From positions 682,001 through 746,000 of the forward strand of contig NC_065890.1 in assembly GCF_905147045.1 (NCBI RefSeq): a DNA stretch of 64,000 nt, written 5' to 3'. This document shows, piece by piece, positions 50,501 to 59,739 of this stretch. A program made the translations under genes and the position numbers. This stretch comes from Nymphalis io (taxonomy: Eukaryota; Arthropoda; Insecta; Lepidoptera; Nymphalidae). The notes under the pieces were generated by a model. The model was not told the origin of the DNA and made no database searches. It saw only the letters and a program-made list of their open reading frames with translations. Every line of letters starts with the position of its first letter. Positions within the stretch are counted from its first letter, which is position 1.

Positions 50501-51363
50501 GTAGTCATGTGCTTTGATAGCTGTTTCCACACCAGCACTGCAAACTCTCAGATCTATAAGATCATGAACTCTTCTCTGACATTCCGCAACACGGGACTGA
50601 AATAAAATCACGTAAACATGAATAAAGATTTATTATTGCTATTATGGTTTGGTTTTAGTATTCCATATCGGGAGTTTAGTAAGAGCTTACGGAATGAACT
50701 CTACAGCTTTTGTAAGAAACCTTTAATATTTCTAACAGCGCCAATGTCTATAGACAATATTGCCTACCAGGTGATACATTTTCAACTCAAAATTAATGCC
50801 TATTAGTCAGCTATCAATTCCCAATACTAGTACCTAGATATTGTTACAAGGATGACAAGAATCTATGGAAAACGAATTATAAGACTTACCCTTGCAAGAT
50901 CTAACTGACGTACTTTAGCACTGACATCTCTCGCGAGCGCTGCAGTTTTATCCACCATGTCAGCTGCGACCTGGGCGTCATTTTTAACTTCACCCAATTT
51001 GGTGTACGCCTGACTTGCGGTGCGGAGGCGGCCTTCGAGGGTACAGGAACGAGATAAGGCATTCGATAGAGCTTCATCTACTTCGGCCTGAAAGTATTTG
51101 GAAATGTTTACTTGTTTTGTGTTTTTTGTATTGTGGTTCTGTTATATTATGAGAACAGTCTGATATGCACATTTGTTTATCTATATTCGGTTTTATATAT
51201 ATTAGTACAATAAAATTTTATAGTTTGATATCAATAAGTCAAAAAACTTTAAAAAATCGCTAGTTTTATATACTACCTCTTCTTTTTCGATTTCGTGTAA
51301 AGCTTTTTGAAGACCTTCTTCTGTGGAAACGTCGTATTTTTCCAATAAAAGTGTTAAAGACAT
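38512..51363 (-). CDS. Cog4: Conserved oligomeric Golgi complex subunit 4
   Basis: Fourteen exons are joined on the minus strand: 51277-51363, 50890-51087, 50494-50596, 50136-50268, 49602-49722, 49332-49520, 49094-49258, 44154-44278, 43313-43426, 42984-43203, 39898-40162, 39647-39810, 38784-38983 and 38512-38554. All phases agree and give 708 aa, a little shorter than vertebrate COG4. Diagnostic segments are VSAKVRQLDLARSRV (residues about 80-97), CSAGVETAIKAHDYET, RYFLEESVNKALKM with LVDDVFFIARKVI, and the C-terminus RTDFKMEDIKRLKL. COG4 belongs to lobe A of the COG tether for retrograde transport within the Golgi. Several exons are extremely GC-rich and Ala/Arg-rich; exon 10 codes a Pro/Arg-rich low-complexity stretch before the next conserved block. 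Introns 7 and 10 carry LINEs. The 5' end faces diablo, so the two may be divergently promoted. The start is the first ATG, before a short acidic helix. Confidence 0.95.
39070..39270 (-). repeat. SINE-like family B, truncated copy
   Basis: Same orientation as the 10323-10619 copy, with TGTTGTGTTCCGGTCTAAAG and GGTGGCGCATTGGTGATGTG. It lacks both the first block and the poly(A) end and lies in intron 12 of Cog4. Confidence 0.82.
40238..42977 (-). mobile_element. Non-LTR retrotransposon in Cog4 intron 10, dead copy
   Basis: The minus strand encodes, in three overlapping frames, an APE-type endonuclease lacking its first strands (LTETQIL, ELVFLGDFNAHHESWL, SSDHGLIS), a reverse transcriptase (QYGFRPKRSTGDLLAYV, SLDISKAFDRVWH, AGVPQGSVLSPSLFLLHIND) and a C-terminal part (CVEYCSHLWDGS). 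Two frameshifts separate the pieces. The catalytic motif reads YADY where YADD is expected. The poly(A) tail is the T run at 40238-40249. ACTC flanks both ends (40234-40237 and 42978-42981) as a possible 4-bp target duplication. The element has the same orientation as Cog4 and begins directly at the exon 10 donor. Confidence 0.88.
43437..44153. other. Cog4 intron 8, AT-rich
   Basis: The intron has no coding content. A SINE A 3' fragment lies at 44035-44130, only about 25 bp downstream, in gene sense, of the exon 8 donor. Confidence 0.6.
44035..44130 (+). repeat. SINE family A, 3' fragment
   Basis: ACCAGCATTGGAGCAGCGTG and CATTCACAGGCTGTTACTGT mark the SINE A tail. The head is absent. Confidence 0.75.
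44849..47815 (-). CDS. LINE ORF2: endonuclease and reverse transcriptase, intact
   Basis: An uninterrupted 988-aa frame. The N-terminal APE endonuclease runs over about residues 35-250, with FTVVSQNIRSIY, DVIILSECRID, IILTGDLNINL and TITDHHMVFLF marking its metal and catalytic blocks. The reverse transcriptase follows at about 480-760, with ITPVYKSGNRDDITNYRPIS, QYGFRKGVSTEDAV, FLDLKKAFDTV, NYGVPQGSVIGPTLFLIYIN and the catalytic FTYADDTAIVF. All expected acidic residues are present, so the protein could be active. The C-terminal part (about 800-988) has the ALVQSTLGYCIPVWGG segment common to these elements. No RNase H domain is evident. The frame ends only about 20 bases short of an overlapping short frame in the 3' UTR that I do not consider coding. 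Confidence 0.92.
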   Translation of the reverse strand: MINKLQILNEIDNSESSVSIFCSIEDLPKYMKYKNQNFTVVSQNIRSIYRNLDDFNINLLSFKFNVDVIILSECRIDKDKPIPGLSNYRAYCTTNHLNQNDGVVAFVRDDIQANVNEVMLMGASCIEVTTPTFVILGIYRSPSNINADSFVESLNSYLELLTSRSNIILTGDLNINLNPKTTEQTFERNNRLNYLNVLSLHGLLPANCLPTRENSCIDHVILKLEKNKYSAFSAVLNTTITDHHMVFLFVYCNKHLKEKKPKKVVVDFTEAYHSLTLQNKYLNYLNTYKQSDPNILANLLVEVIQICLKKHTRSVCTSSNRRILKPWMNEGILRCVRLRNMLQRKLRANPCDEILKITYKRYRNFCNGRIKKLKRDYFKKQLAISKTDSKLLWKTIDAITQIKAPKIPCTNLLNLKETPLQSVNQVNHYFASIGSSLAQAITDNLHAVCTGSDICSPQVSSFVLLYTDPLEVESTLMNLDTNSATGWDTIPTAFLKMAKDIVVPIISKIINLSFEQGTFPEAFKQSIITPVYKSGNRDDITNYRPISVLTGISKIMEKIVNRRLQNYFDKYNIISKLQYGFRKGVSTEDAVGDLTKVIVRQVDKGKKCLAVFLDLKKAFDTVSVPILLRRLEGLGFRDKSLSLLTSYLKDRKQSVKIGEFISDTVTVNYGVPQGSVIGPTLFLIYINQLCDMELEDGQIFTYADDTAIVFVAETWSSLKKTAELGLKKVAKWLNENLLTLNISKTNYVCFTKVSSAQPKSDFIIKIHKCPDDLESDCDCPQINKVASVKYLGVMVDQRLSWYSQLELMITRVRKFIWIFKSLRYVCTKPLLNKVYIALVQSTLGYCIPVWGGTAKTRFLELERAQRCLIRVMYSKPYRFLTTALYEISGLLTVRKLYIIATVLRLHKSLKYLPLLTNKRRKYTVPYSESIKSKFASRQYSRQSIYLFNKINQEVDIYSSTYYDSKKALTDWLLKRNYKEIESLLEYIT
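48139..49017 (-). pseudogene. LINE ORF1 with one in-frame stop
   Basis: The frame from 49017 encodes a polar N-terminus and a coiled coil rich in Lys/Glu/Ile. It stops at a TAG at 48640-48642 and continues open in the same frame to 48139. After the stop come RENRKTSIEIKNVPK and a globular part with RVHRKNNTNKTHIITE and ARLYFLARDLAKSRDYKFCW, resembling the C-terminal domain shared by many lepidopteran LINE ORF1 proteins and the FP25K-type family. The total would be about 290 codons. A single nonsense change is the only lesion seen. Confidence 0.82.
49918..50090 (+). repeat. SINE family C, 3' part
   Basis: Contains TCGGTCGTATCGGATTTGTC and ATACTTATGCACTGTAATAT, which match the family C body and tail. 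The tRNA-like head is absent. It lies in intron 4 of Cog4. Confidence 0.7.
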
Positions 51364-54052
51364 TATTTATTTAAAAGTTTTTGTTATTTTTAAACAAAAT
51401 TAAAAACACATCACCAAGTTTTGTGTCTTTAAATGACAATTAACTATGCGGTATTGACAGATACAGATTGACAGCTGTTTACTTAAAAACCAGCTGATCG
51501 ACTGCACAGCTGTTAAGAAAATTAAATCTAAATGTTATTATTTATTAAAGGAATAATTGGACATATGTCATTTTAAATATTAATTTCAATCTATTATAGA
51601 GTTAGTTTTCTCATTAATGATTTTTTATACATTTTATGTTACAAAATAGTCCAGTTTCACAATTCTTTTTCGCGTAATAATACATTACATCGACAGTTCT
51701 GTGGCAACACATTTTTTGACATATCAATGGAAAGTACGTTCTGAAGTTTCATAACTTTACCATTATTCTAAAAAAAAAATATTGTATGAGTATAAAACCT
51801 ACACATATTAATGTTCTTAAAAACCAACATGTTGTTATTAAATTTCCTATCGAAATTCAAGGCTATTCACTAAAAAAAATAAAAATAAAAATTCAAGATC
51901 ACATTCATTTTATTTGTAAGTGAAAGAAAAGATTTGTTGAACGTCCCAAAAAAAGGACTCGAATATAGTACGATGTCTAAACTAATGTAACAGTAAACAT
52001 ATAAATTTTTGTGATCAGAAAATCGATGCATCGCTAAGTGTCTATTATTTTGACCTCAGGGCGCCTACATTTAGTTTTGCGCTCCTTCGAGGACAGTTTT
52101 GATTTTGTGTGGTGTACAAAAATCCTCAAAGGTAAGTCGGGGCAGGGAGCATTGACATTCGCATATATTATCTAGTAGTAACAGAATTGTTATTGTACAC
52201 ATTAATAAAAGCGAAGTATTGTTCTCGTGTTCTTCAGTGTGATTTGAATTGTACTTGCTTCGTAATGCTCGCTTCAGAGATAGAGTAATAACGGAAACCT
52301 GTTATAGATAAATGTGAAAGTTTTTTGTTATTGATGCTGGGTGATGATTGTAGATTGACTCCGTGTGGGGCTGGGCTTCGCCCCCGCTGCGTTTGCAGCT
52401 GGGAAACGCGCGCGGACACAAGAGGTATATATAATTATATTTTGTTTATATGTTAGAATTCATATAAGTGCAAAAATAGAAGGTATGGGAAATTGTAATT
52501 AGATGTCTTTGTATGTTATCCGTGAAGTATTCTTATTTCTAGTAAGGTTTCGTGTTTAATGTGCTATGATCTTGTTTTATTTGTCACCTAATGTATTAGT
52601 TTCAATATTTTTTTATAAAACATTCAATGTAACTACAAGGATTGTCGCAAAATAATAATTTTGAACACTGATTAAAAATATTCATCCAATGTTAATTTGT
52701 ACAGACAACAATTATTTTACGTAGCTTATTTACTAATGTTTGCAATGTTAGAATACACGCAATGTGAACAATTGATTAGTTTCAATAATAGAGAATGAAC
52801 ATTAATTGACTAATGTAACATCATGCATTGTTGGTTTATTTCCTTGTTCGCCAATTGCAACAAGGAAATCTTGCCTTTTCAAATCAAATATCAGCTTGTA
52901 CAATGTTGTGTATAAAATTCTTTTTCTAAATAATGATTTGTCTTTCAAAAATGATAATAATAATATGTGTTTCGACATATATATGTTATTGATAAATACA
53001 CAAATTCATTTATTTACAAACAACAAGTATGTGAATTAAAAAAAAAATTAAATATAAAGCATACCAAAGGTTCAGGTTTATATAGAATTACCACTAAGCT
53101 GGTAATTCTGCCAGTCCCAGTAGACGATGGACACAATTCAAGAAAGCATATAACAATTGTAATATGTATAAAGAATATTGTGAATATGCTTCCGACTAAA
53201 ATTTAGTGTCAATTTGAATTTTACATTTAAATTAGAAGTTAAATCCATATTCATTGTTTTATTATTTCTATCATAACAATACCAAAAAAACTAATTTGAA
53301 TGTCATGTTACTAAAAATAAAATTATTTAAGGAATAATTGTGACTTATAAACAATGGTTTATGTAGAAAATAGTTTTTTATATGTAGTATATTGTTTTGT
53401 CTTTAATAAAAGAAATTTCGAATTTAAATTGAAAAACTTAATCTTTTGTTCGAGATTTTATTGATCACCTATGTTAGTATGTGTGAGTAAAATTGTGCAA
53501 GTAAATTTTAAACCAGACAGTTCAAATGTAAAGATTACAAACTGTTCAATTGTTAACGACAATACAATTTACTTTACGAAATATAGTAATTTCATCAAAA
53601 TTGCTCTCAGGTACATTTTGTGGTTTTCAAAACATTCTAATTTTCTTTTTAATTAGTTAACTCACTACTCAACTAAAAAAGTAAAAAATGTCCGATATAT
53701 AATGCCTTTGTTCTTTTCTCTCACTTAAATGTTTTAAATAGCCAAAAATATTCCATACTAGAAGTATGTTGTTGTTTGTATGCATGTTATTATTTTAGTG
53801 CTTTCTCGTTTTAATTTTATTTCAGGAAGTAGAATGGCAAATGGTTACATATGTCCATATACACTAGCTCTGTAACAAATAGAAATCAATTTAAATATTG
53901 GTCCAGATACCAATATTTAAAGGGTACTTTCAGGTGGGTCTGCACAGAGCCCGATACAAGTAAAGTCTTTAATTTTTTTTGCAAGTATTTAAGCAGTGCA
54001 TTGGGAGTAATTCATGTAAAGTCATGACTATACATTGAACATTTGTATTAGG
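51364..54052. promoter_or_regulatory. Divergent Cog4 / diablo upstream region
   Basis: This separates the Cog4 ATG (minus) from the diablo coding start (plus). A donor-like AAAG-GTAAGT at 52128-52137 may close a non-coding first exon of diablo that starts somewhere after about 52050, and an acceptor-like TTAG precedes the coding exon at 54051. A second acceptor-like TTTCAG at 53820-53825 is followed by a short ATG frame of 13 codons, possibly an upstream ORF. The rest is AT-rich and without recognisable coding exons. Confidence 0.4.
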
Positions 54053-57000
54053 ATGGGGGAGGGCGGGTCCCCCGGCGGCGGCGGCAGTGGTGCGCGGCTG
54101 TCGCATACGTCGGAGAAGCATCCGCGCGCCATACTCGGGGAACTGTCAGCGCTCCGCCGACATCGAGAGCTTTGCGACGTCGTACTCAATGTGGCCAATA
54201 GAAAACTATTTGCACACAGGTCCGTATTGTACACTTCAGCATTGAGCACTCGTTGCCCACTGAGTAACAGAACGTCGGTGGTGGAGTGGTACGTAGTAGT
54301 ACGTGTGTGGTACGGCGCCATTGAAGGTATTGTTGTTTGGCGGTAAAATATCTGATGAGTAGGTGGTACCTACCCAGACGATCTTGCACAAAGCCCTACC
54401 ACCCGGTAATTTAATTTAAAAATAGAAATTTAATAAATAATAAATGTTATTGGTATGTAATGAGTTTTATTAATGAAGGCTTATATTAAGCATTTTTTAG
54501 ATTACCGAATAGTATCGATACGAGCTTGGAACATAACTATCAGTGTCCCATACCGCTTTATAAACAGCGTTCTGTGTTCGCGTTGTATTACTCCGAGAGC
54601 AGCTAGTCTTTACTAATATAACGAAGGTTTTCGCTGTCGTAGAGGAAACGCGTAATTGAATGAGCTATGCTACATTTAATTTTTTTATCGTTGGCACGTG
54701 AAGGTCAATCTTTGTAACGATATTAACTAATTTTATATTGTGAGCCATTGGTATTCATTATTTATTTCGTAATAAGTAGTATACAAAATATATTATAAGT
54801 TACTAAGTACTAATTTATTATTCATCCTTGCAGTTGTTTGTTACGGGATAATTTCGCTGCTCAGTGCGATAGAATATCCCATCAATTATTTATTAAATCT
54901 GATATTCGTATAAATTCGACTTTTAATTCTTTATCTATAAAAAAAAATTGTTTTGAATTATCTCTGTTCCATATTTAAATTTTACACGTACATATTCATA
55001 AACTATTTTAATTTTTAATTATTCTGGTGTTCCTCACGATAATATATATATTGTCTATAATATTCTGTACTAAGATATTTTCGAATGAACAAATTTTTAG
55101 TAAATTATGCAATCTTTAAACAAAAAGGTGTGTTTACTGTTAAGGTTACAGAACCTTAACAGTAAACACGACTCGATAACTAAAACCCAAATAAGCACAG
55201 GCCTATTTGGGTTCTAGTTATCGAGTGATAAATAAGAGAAAAAAATATATAAACAAACACACATCTTTGGACGTTATTGATATTTGTAAAATTGATGGCA
55301 CGTATTCGTTCCGCGTCCGCACAGGGTGATCCTGTCGGCGTGCAGCCCGTACTTCCGCGCGATGTTCACGGGCGAGCTGGCGGAGTCGCGCGCCACGGAG
55401 GTCACCATCCGCGACGTGGACGAGCACGCCATGGAGCAGCTCGTGGAGTTCTGCTACACCGCGCACATCGTCGTCGAGGAGAGCAACGTGCAGGTGACCG
55501 AGCTGCGGCAACTGTATACTTACATATATAGTTCCGACTCAAAGTTTATTTTGTTTTACTCAATTGTTTTAAATGTATGTTCTATAACTTTTCAATAATC
55601 ACCCGTTTTCGATGTAAATTCTGTTGAAAAAGATTGGCAATAACTTCAGTTTATACCATTTAGAAACCGCATTTTGCCTGTTAGAGGGAGGAGGGGGTAA
55701 TTGTAAGATATAAAAGGTGTTAAATTTTTTCCTATGAAGCAAGCTTGATGCTTCATACCAAACTTCATCAAAATCGATTCTGTTGTTTAGCAATAGAAGC
55801 GTGACAGACAGACTCATAGAATGTAACCACATTTTTCTTTCTTTCGCTTTCGCATTTATAATATAAAGAATAGATTATATTGCAAGGGGTTCCTTGTCCA
55901 AGGCGCCACCTAGCTATGAGTTGCAGTATGCGAACTGCATTAGTTATTAGTTCGCAATTGTGTCGTGCGCAGGCGCTGCTGCCGGCGGCGTGCCTGCTGC
56001 AGCTGCAGGAGATCCAGGACGTGTGCTGCGAGTTCCTGAAGCGCCAGCTGGACTGCTCCAACTGCCTCGGCATCCGCGCCTTCGCCGACACGCACTCGTG
56101 CCGCGAGCTGCTGCGCATCGCAGACAAGTTCACGCAGCAGAACTTTCCTGAGGTACGACTTGATAGACAATCCTATCTATTTCGGTTACAAGAATTTGGT
56201 TTTGTTTATATTTCCTAAAAATAAGATAATAACCATTTAATATTATTAATTAAGAAAGTTTTTAAATTACGGTATTACTTAATAATTACTTACTTAGGAA
56301 CGGTACGCAAATTTTGTATGAAACGAGACATTCATAGTTCTCTCGGATTATATTTACTTTAGACGAAAGTATTGTTATCTAAATAGAATAGTTTTAATGT
56401 AAATGCCAGGTGATGGAGAGCGAGGAGTTCCTGCTGCTGCCGGCGGCGCAGCTCATCGACATCGTGTCATCGGACGAGCTCAACGTGCGCTCCGAGGAGC
56501 AGACGTTCCAGGCCGTCATGTCGTGGGTCAAGTACAACGTGGCCGAGCGCCGCCAGCACCTCGCGCAGGTACGCTGTCTCTACGAGCTGTTATCTCATCC
56601 TCGGCAATCGCTATCCCATTATAAGTGTGAGCTGAGAGCTACGGGAGGGTTGATTCGTACCAGTCCGGAGCCCCTCCCACAGAAAGCTTGTTAAATTCAC
56701 TGTCGGTCAGTTTATTAGACGAGTTGTTCAATTAAATATACTCGTCACTCAGATACTTTCGCCGGGTTTTAATGTATGCAGAAATAATTATGCCGTTACG
56801 ACAATTGTTTTCGTGGGACCATGGTTTCATTATAAAATAAGCTCTTGCCTGACCCTCACGGATGTCTGTACAAGGTTGATCGACTACAAAAGCTTTGAAG
56901 AACATCTGTCGTTTTTAGGTCCTCCAGCACGTCCGTCTGCCGCTATTAAGTCCAAAGTTCCTGGTGGGGACGGTGTCGTCCGAGTTGCTGATCCGCTCCG

Positions 57001-59343
57001 ACGACGCGTGTCGCGATCTACTCGACGAGGCCAAGAACTACCTTCTGCTGCCGCAGGAGCGACCGCTCATGCAGGGCCCCCGCACGAGGCCCAGGAAGCC
57101 CACGAGGCGAGGTGGGCTTGCAGCTGAGATGCTAGTTTTTATTGTTTAATTTCTAATAACATTCATTGGAAATATTAATGATAAAGTAAATTAATTAAAG
57201 AAATCATCACGCTTGTTACTAACTGTATAGAGAGTAACGCTATCGGAGTCGAACAATTACCTCCGAAGTATCGAATATAGTAGGAAGTGTGCGTGTGGCA
57301 GGCGAGGTGCTGTTCGCGGTGGGCGGCTGGTGCTCGGGCGACGCCATCGCGTCCGTGGAGCGCTTCGACCCGCAGAGCGCCGAGTGGAAGATGGTGGCGC
57401 CCATGTCCAAGCGGCGCTGCGGGGTGGGCGTGGCCGTGCTGCACGACCTGCTGTACGCCGTGGGCGGCCACGACGGCCAGAGCTACCTCAACAGCATCGA
57501 GCGCTACGACCCGCAGACCAACCAGTGGTGCGGCGCCGTGGCGCCCACGTCGTCGTGCCGCACGTCCGTGGGCGTGGCCGTGCTGGACGGCGCGCTGTAC
57601 GCCGTCGGCGGCCAGGACGGCGTGCAGTGCCTCAACCACGTCGAGCGCTACGACCCCAAGGAGAACCGCTGGACCAAGGTGACGCATGCGGAATTGTATC
57701 AAATATTATTCTAATACTATGATCGGTAATGTTGTGCTTCTCTATATAGCAGTATATTGTTTCGTCCACAGGTGGCCGCGATGACGACGCGACGGCTGGG
57801 CGTGGCCGTGGCGGTGCTGGGGGGACACCTGTACGCGGTCGGCGGCTCCGACGGGCAGTCGCCCCTCAATACCGTGGAGCGCTACGACCCGCGCGCCAAC
57901 AAGTGGTCGGGCGTGGCGCCCATGTCGACGCGCCGCAAGCACCTCGGCTGCGCCGTGTTCGACGGGCAGATCTACGCCGTGGGGGGGCGCGACGACTGCA
58001 CCGAGCTGTCCTCGGCCGAGCGGTGCGCTGCGAATATTGTATACACAATAACAGATAACTTGACACGAGTCAGTGTACACGCGACATTAAGAGCAAACCA
58101 GCGATACAATATTGATCAGACATCATGCTAACCCACTTGTAGTCCATGATTCCTCCATGTTTAGATTTAAATATGAATGATGTACGTCACTTAGCTTCTC
58201 TCTCGCCGACAGGTACGAGCCGGCGACAGACTCGTGGTCACCTGTGGTGGCGATGACGTCACGACGGAGTGGCGTGGGGCTGGCGGTGGTCAACGGTCAG
58301 CTGTACGCGGTGGGCGGCTTCGACGGGACCGCATATCTCAAGTCTATCGAAGTAAGTTTCACATTCAGTATGAATTTTAACTCAATTGTTATACAATATT
58401 GCATGTAACAGTACCATTCCGTGCTCGCAGGTGTTCGACCCGGAGTCGAACCAGTGGCGACTGTGCGGCGCCATGAACTACCGACGACTGGGCGGCGGCG
58501 TGGGCGTCATGCGCGCGCCGCACCACGACAACCACTACATCTGGTAACTGGCCACCATTCTACCACCACCCACACCCACACACCATCTCATAATCTCATC
58601 ACCATGTTGTAGCCTGTTCCAATCGCAGAAAGCGTAAAGAGCAATAAACAATTTTAATATCGACTTGACGTGACGTCATTGGTCGAAATCGAAATCTTGA
58701 AAAATCCATGATATTAATTATGGATACATGGAACTATAATTAACATTAGTGTGGATATTTGGAGTCAAATAGAATATGGAGTTATGTTTTATAAATAAAG
58801 ATATTTTAATCAAGAATTGTTTGTAATGCAATAATATATTAGCAAATCGCATGGAACGTAGCACAGATTATTCAAGATTGGACGAGCCAATGATATTGCG
58901 TCAATTCAATATCAGAATGGTTTATTTTTCTTTAAAGCTTTGGTTGAATTAGGTTATAAATCATATGAAGGCCCGCATAGACGGGCCGGCCGTCAGAGCG
59001 GTAGCATGCGAAAGCCACCCGTGGCGCTCCTCGTTAAGACGGAAAGGGTACCGCTGGTTTTTTAGCGGGTATTCCGTTGTTCGGGGCGCACTCGGCGCCT
59101 TGGACACCGGCGAGCCCCACATACCCCAACGCCTCACTGTTCCCGTGGGGGAAACGTGTTAAAAAAAGGTTATAAAACATAATATATTGTTTGTTATGTA
59201 TTTAATCTAGTTGTTTAGATAATAAAACCTAAGGAGAACTAATTTGGCTATGTAACTACATATTATACTCAGTAATAGTGATTATGTTTCGATAATTAAT
59301 AACTGAATTTTATTTCAGGAATCGAAAAGACTCGGTGGTGTGA
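54053..59343 (+). CDS. dbo: Kelch-like protein diablo (KLHL20-type Cul3 adaptor)
   Basis: Coding exons are 54053-54219, 55325-55493, 55973-56152, 56410-56568, 56919-57111, 57302-57678, 57772-58022, 58213-58351 and 58431-58542 with 59319-59343. Phases agree throughout. The BTB domain lies at about residues 35-145 (HRELCDVVLNV, ILSACSPYFRAMFTGELAES). The BACK domain is at about 150-250 (NCLGIRAFADTHSCRELL), and six Kelch repeats start at about 290, each with the GG doublet (VGGWCSGD, VGGHDGQ, VGGQDGV, VGGSDGQ, VGGRDD, VGGFDGT). By family knowledge the protein links substrates to Cullin-3 ubiquitin ligase. Two ends are possible. Reading through at 58543 stops at TAA 58545-58547 (583 aa, ending HYIW). 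Splicing from the GTAACT donor at 58543 to the CAG acceptor at 59318 gives 590 aa ending NRKDSVV. The start at 54053 follows an acceptor-like site; a 5' UTR exon is likely upstream. Confidence 0.95.
54330..54411 (+). repeat. SINE-like family B, fragment
   Basis: ATATCTGATGAGTAGGTGGT and GCACAAAGCCCTACCACC match the 5' block of the element (in its own sense). It lies in intron 1 of diablo, about 110 bp after the donor. Confidence 0.78.
55130..55226. repeat. Two tandem hairpins in diablo intron 1
   Basis: The first hairpin has perfect 18-bp arms (55130-55147 and 55152-55169) around the loop ACAG. The second, starting two bases later, has 23-nt arms (55171-55193 and 55204-55226) with one mismatch and a 10-nt loop. 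Together they could be the ends of a small foldback element or a structured intronic RNA. Confidence 0.8.
55720..55865 (+). repeat. Retrotransposon tail-like repeat
   Basis: CCAAACTTCATCAAAATCGA, AGCGTGACAGACAGAC and the end TTTCGCATTTATAATAT match the tail pattern common to many lepidopteran RTE-type LINE and SINE copies. It lies in intron 2 of diablo. No coding remnant is attached. Confidence 0.6.
58965..59165 (+). repeat. GC-rich dispersed repeat in diablo last intron
   Basis: A GC-rich island (AGACGGGCCGGCCGTCAGAG, AAGACGGAAAGGGTACC, CCCGTGGGGGAAACGTG) followed by a run of A sits in AT-rich DNA. The poly(A) end suggests a 3' UTR fragment of a LINE. The 65-codon open frame in it has no recognisable domain. 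Confidence 0.5.
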
Positions 59344-59739
59344 ACGCCGCCGTACACTCAACTCCTATCAGGTTAAGTCTCTCTAAGTATCATATATTTT
59401 ACTGTTATATATTAATTGACTATTTATAAATAAATGAAAATACAAATTTTAGAATATAAATAATGAATTTTATTTATCTATATAAATATAGTTGTAAGGC
59501 ATACTTAATGTAAAACATAATTTTAATGTAAGTTTAATTAGTATTTAAATATATGTAATACTGAGGTGATCATAGGAAATACTTAAATATCGGTGTTTTT
59601 GTATGAAGTATCAACTATTTATGTTAAGATGTAATAAATGCTTAAATTTTTATTCCGATGATTTCTAATTTTACAACGAAATAAATAAATTTTCTATGCG
59701 TTCTAATTTTATATTATTAAATATCTGGTGTATTGTCAT

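Noticed and set aside
57175..57702. Minus-strand 175-codon frame
   Set aside because: It is antisense to the Kelch repeats of diablo; His/Val/Ala composition comes from GC-rich codons.
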